The notes under the pieces were generated by a model. The model was not told the DNA's origin and did not search any database. It saw only the letters and a program-made list of their open reading frames with translations. DNA of 64,000 nucleotides from Circinella minor (lineage: Eukaryota; Mucoromycota; Mucoromycetes; Mucorales; Lichtheimiaceae), in NCBI GenBank assembly GCA_016758965.1, contig JAEPRB010000015.1, positions 286,699-350,698 of the forward strand, given 5' to 3'. Below, piece after piece: positions 63,847 to 64,000 of this stretch. The translations under genes were made by a program, and so were the position numbers. Position 1 is the stretch's first letter. Each line of letters starts with the position of its first letter.

Positions 63847-64000
63847 AAACAAAAATGGCCCGAAGCGAAGCTGTTCTACATATAGTAACTCGATATATAT
63901 GTTTTTTTATATGTTGCCAAAAATCAAATAAAAAGATACAGGATACGATGTTTTGCTATACTATACGTCACAATTAATAAGCATATACAACTTTTAACTT

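Overview
The window looks like nuclear DNA from an early-diverging fungus, most likely a member of the Mucorales (Mucoromycota). The sequence is very AT-rich and full of homopolymer runs. Genes carry many short introns with GTAAGT/GTATGT donors. The best lineage marker is a CotH-family secreted protein at the left end, a family typical of Mucorales. Conserved eukaryotic genes (Gpi1/PIG-Q, SGF29, Tom20, Rrp8, Sec72) rule out bacteria. I cannot name the species.

Layout. 0.1-2.4 kb: CotH-family GPI-type protein (-). 2.4-7 kb: long divergent spacer with one doubtful small membrane ORF. 7.0-7.6 kb: Sec72-like TPR protein (+). 7.6-12.8 kb: decayed accessory stretch with coding-like relics and a 5'-truncated LINE that still has its target-site duplication. 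12.8-14.5 kb: SGF29 (+, 9 exons). 16.5-19.1 kb: GATA-like plus PHD finger regulator (-). 24.3-30.7 kb: 1,917-aa kinesin-4-like motor (-). 34.2-36.0 kb: 26-aa-repeat protein (-). 36.5-38.3 kb: Tubby-domain protein (-). 38.8-39.4 kb: secreted GPI-type protein (-). 41.8-42.7 kb: Tom20 (-). 44.1-45.6 kb: 2-oxoglutarate/Fe(II) oxygenase (-). 46.1-49.6 kb: Gpi1/PIG-Q (+, 15 exons). 50.3-52.6 kb: proline dehydrogenase (-). 52.6-58.1 kb: gene-poor, with two related inverted-repeat elements. 58.1-60.1 kb: Rrp8 rRNA methyltransferase (+). 60.1-61.3 kb: acyl-CoA-binding/ankyrin protein (-). 61.3-64 kb: unresolved coding-like sequence and a small inverted-repeat unit around a 46-aa membrane ORF.

Most genes are unrelated housekeeping genes, as expected for a fungal chromosome arm; there is no obvious biosynthetic cluster. 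Loose themes are the secretory/GPI pathway (Sec72, Gpi1, two proteins with GPI-type C-termini) and mitochondria (Tom20, proline dehydrogenase). Exon models were built by hand from splice consensus, reading-frame continuity and conserved motifs; for all multi-exon models I checked that the exon lengths sum to whole codons. No transcript or database evidence was available. The most novel material is the two-copy inverted-repeat element near 57 kb, the small membrane-ORF unit near 63.5 kb, and the unrecognised coding-like stretches near 6.4, 8.7-9.6 and 61.6-62.5 kb.
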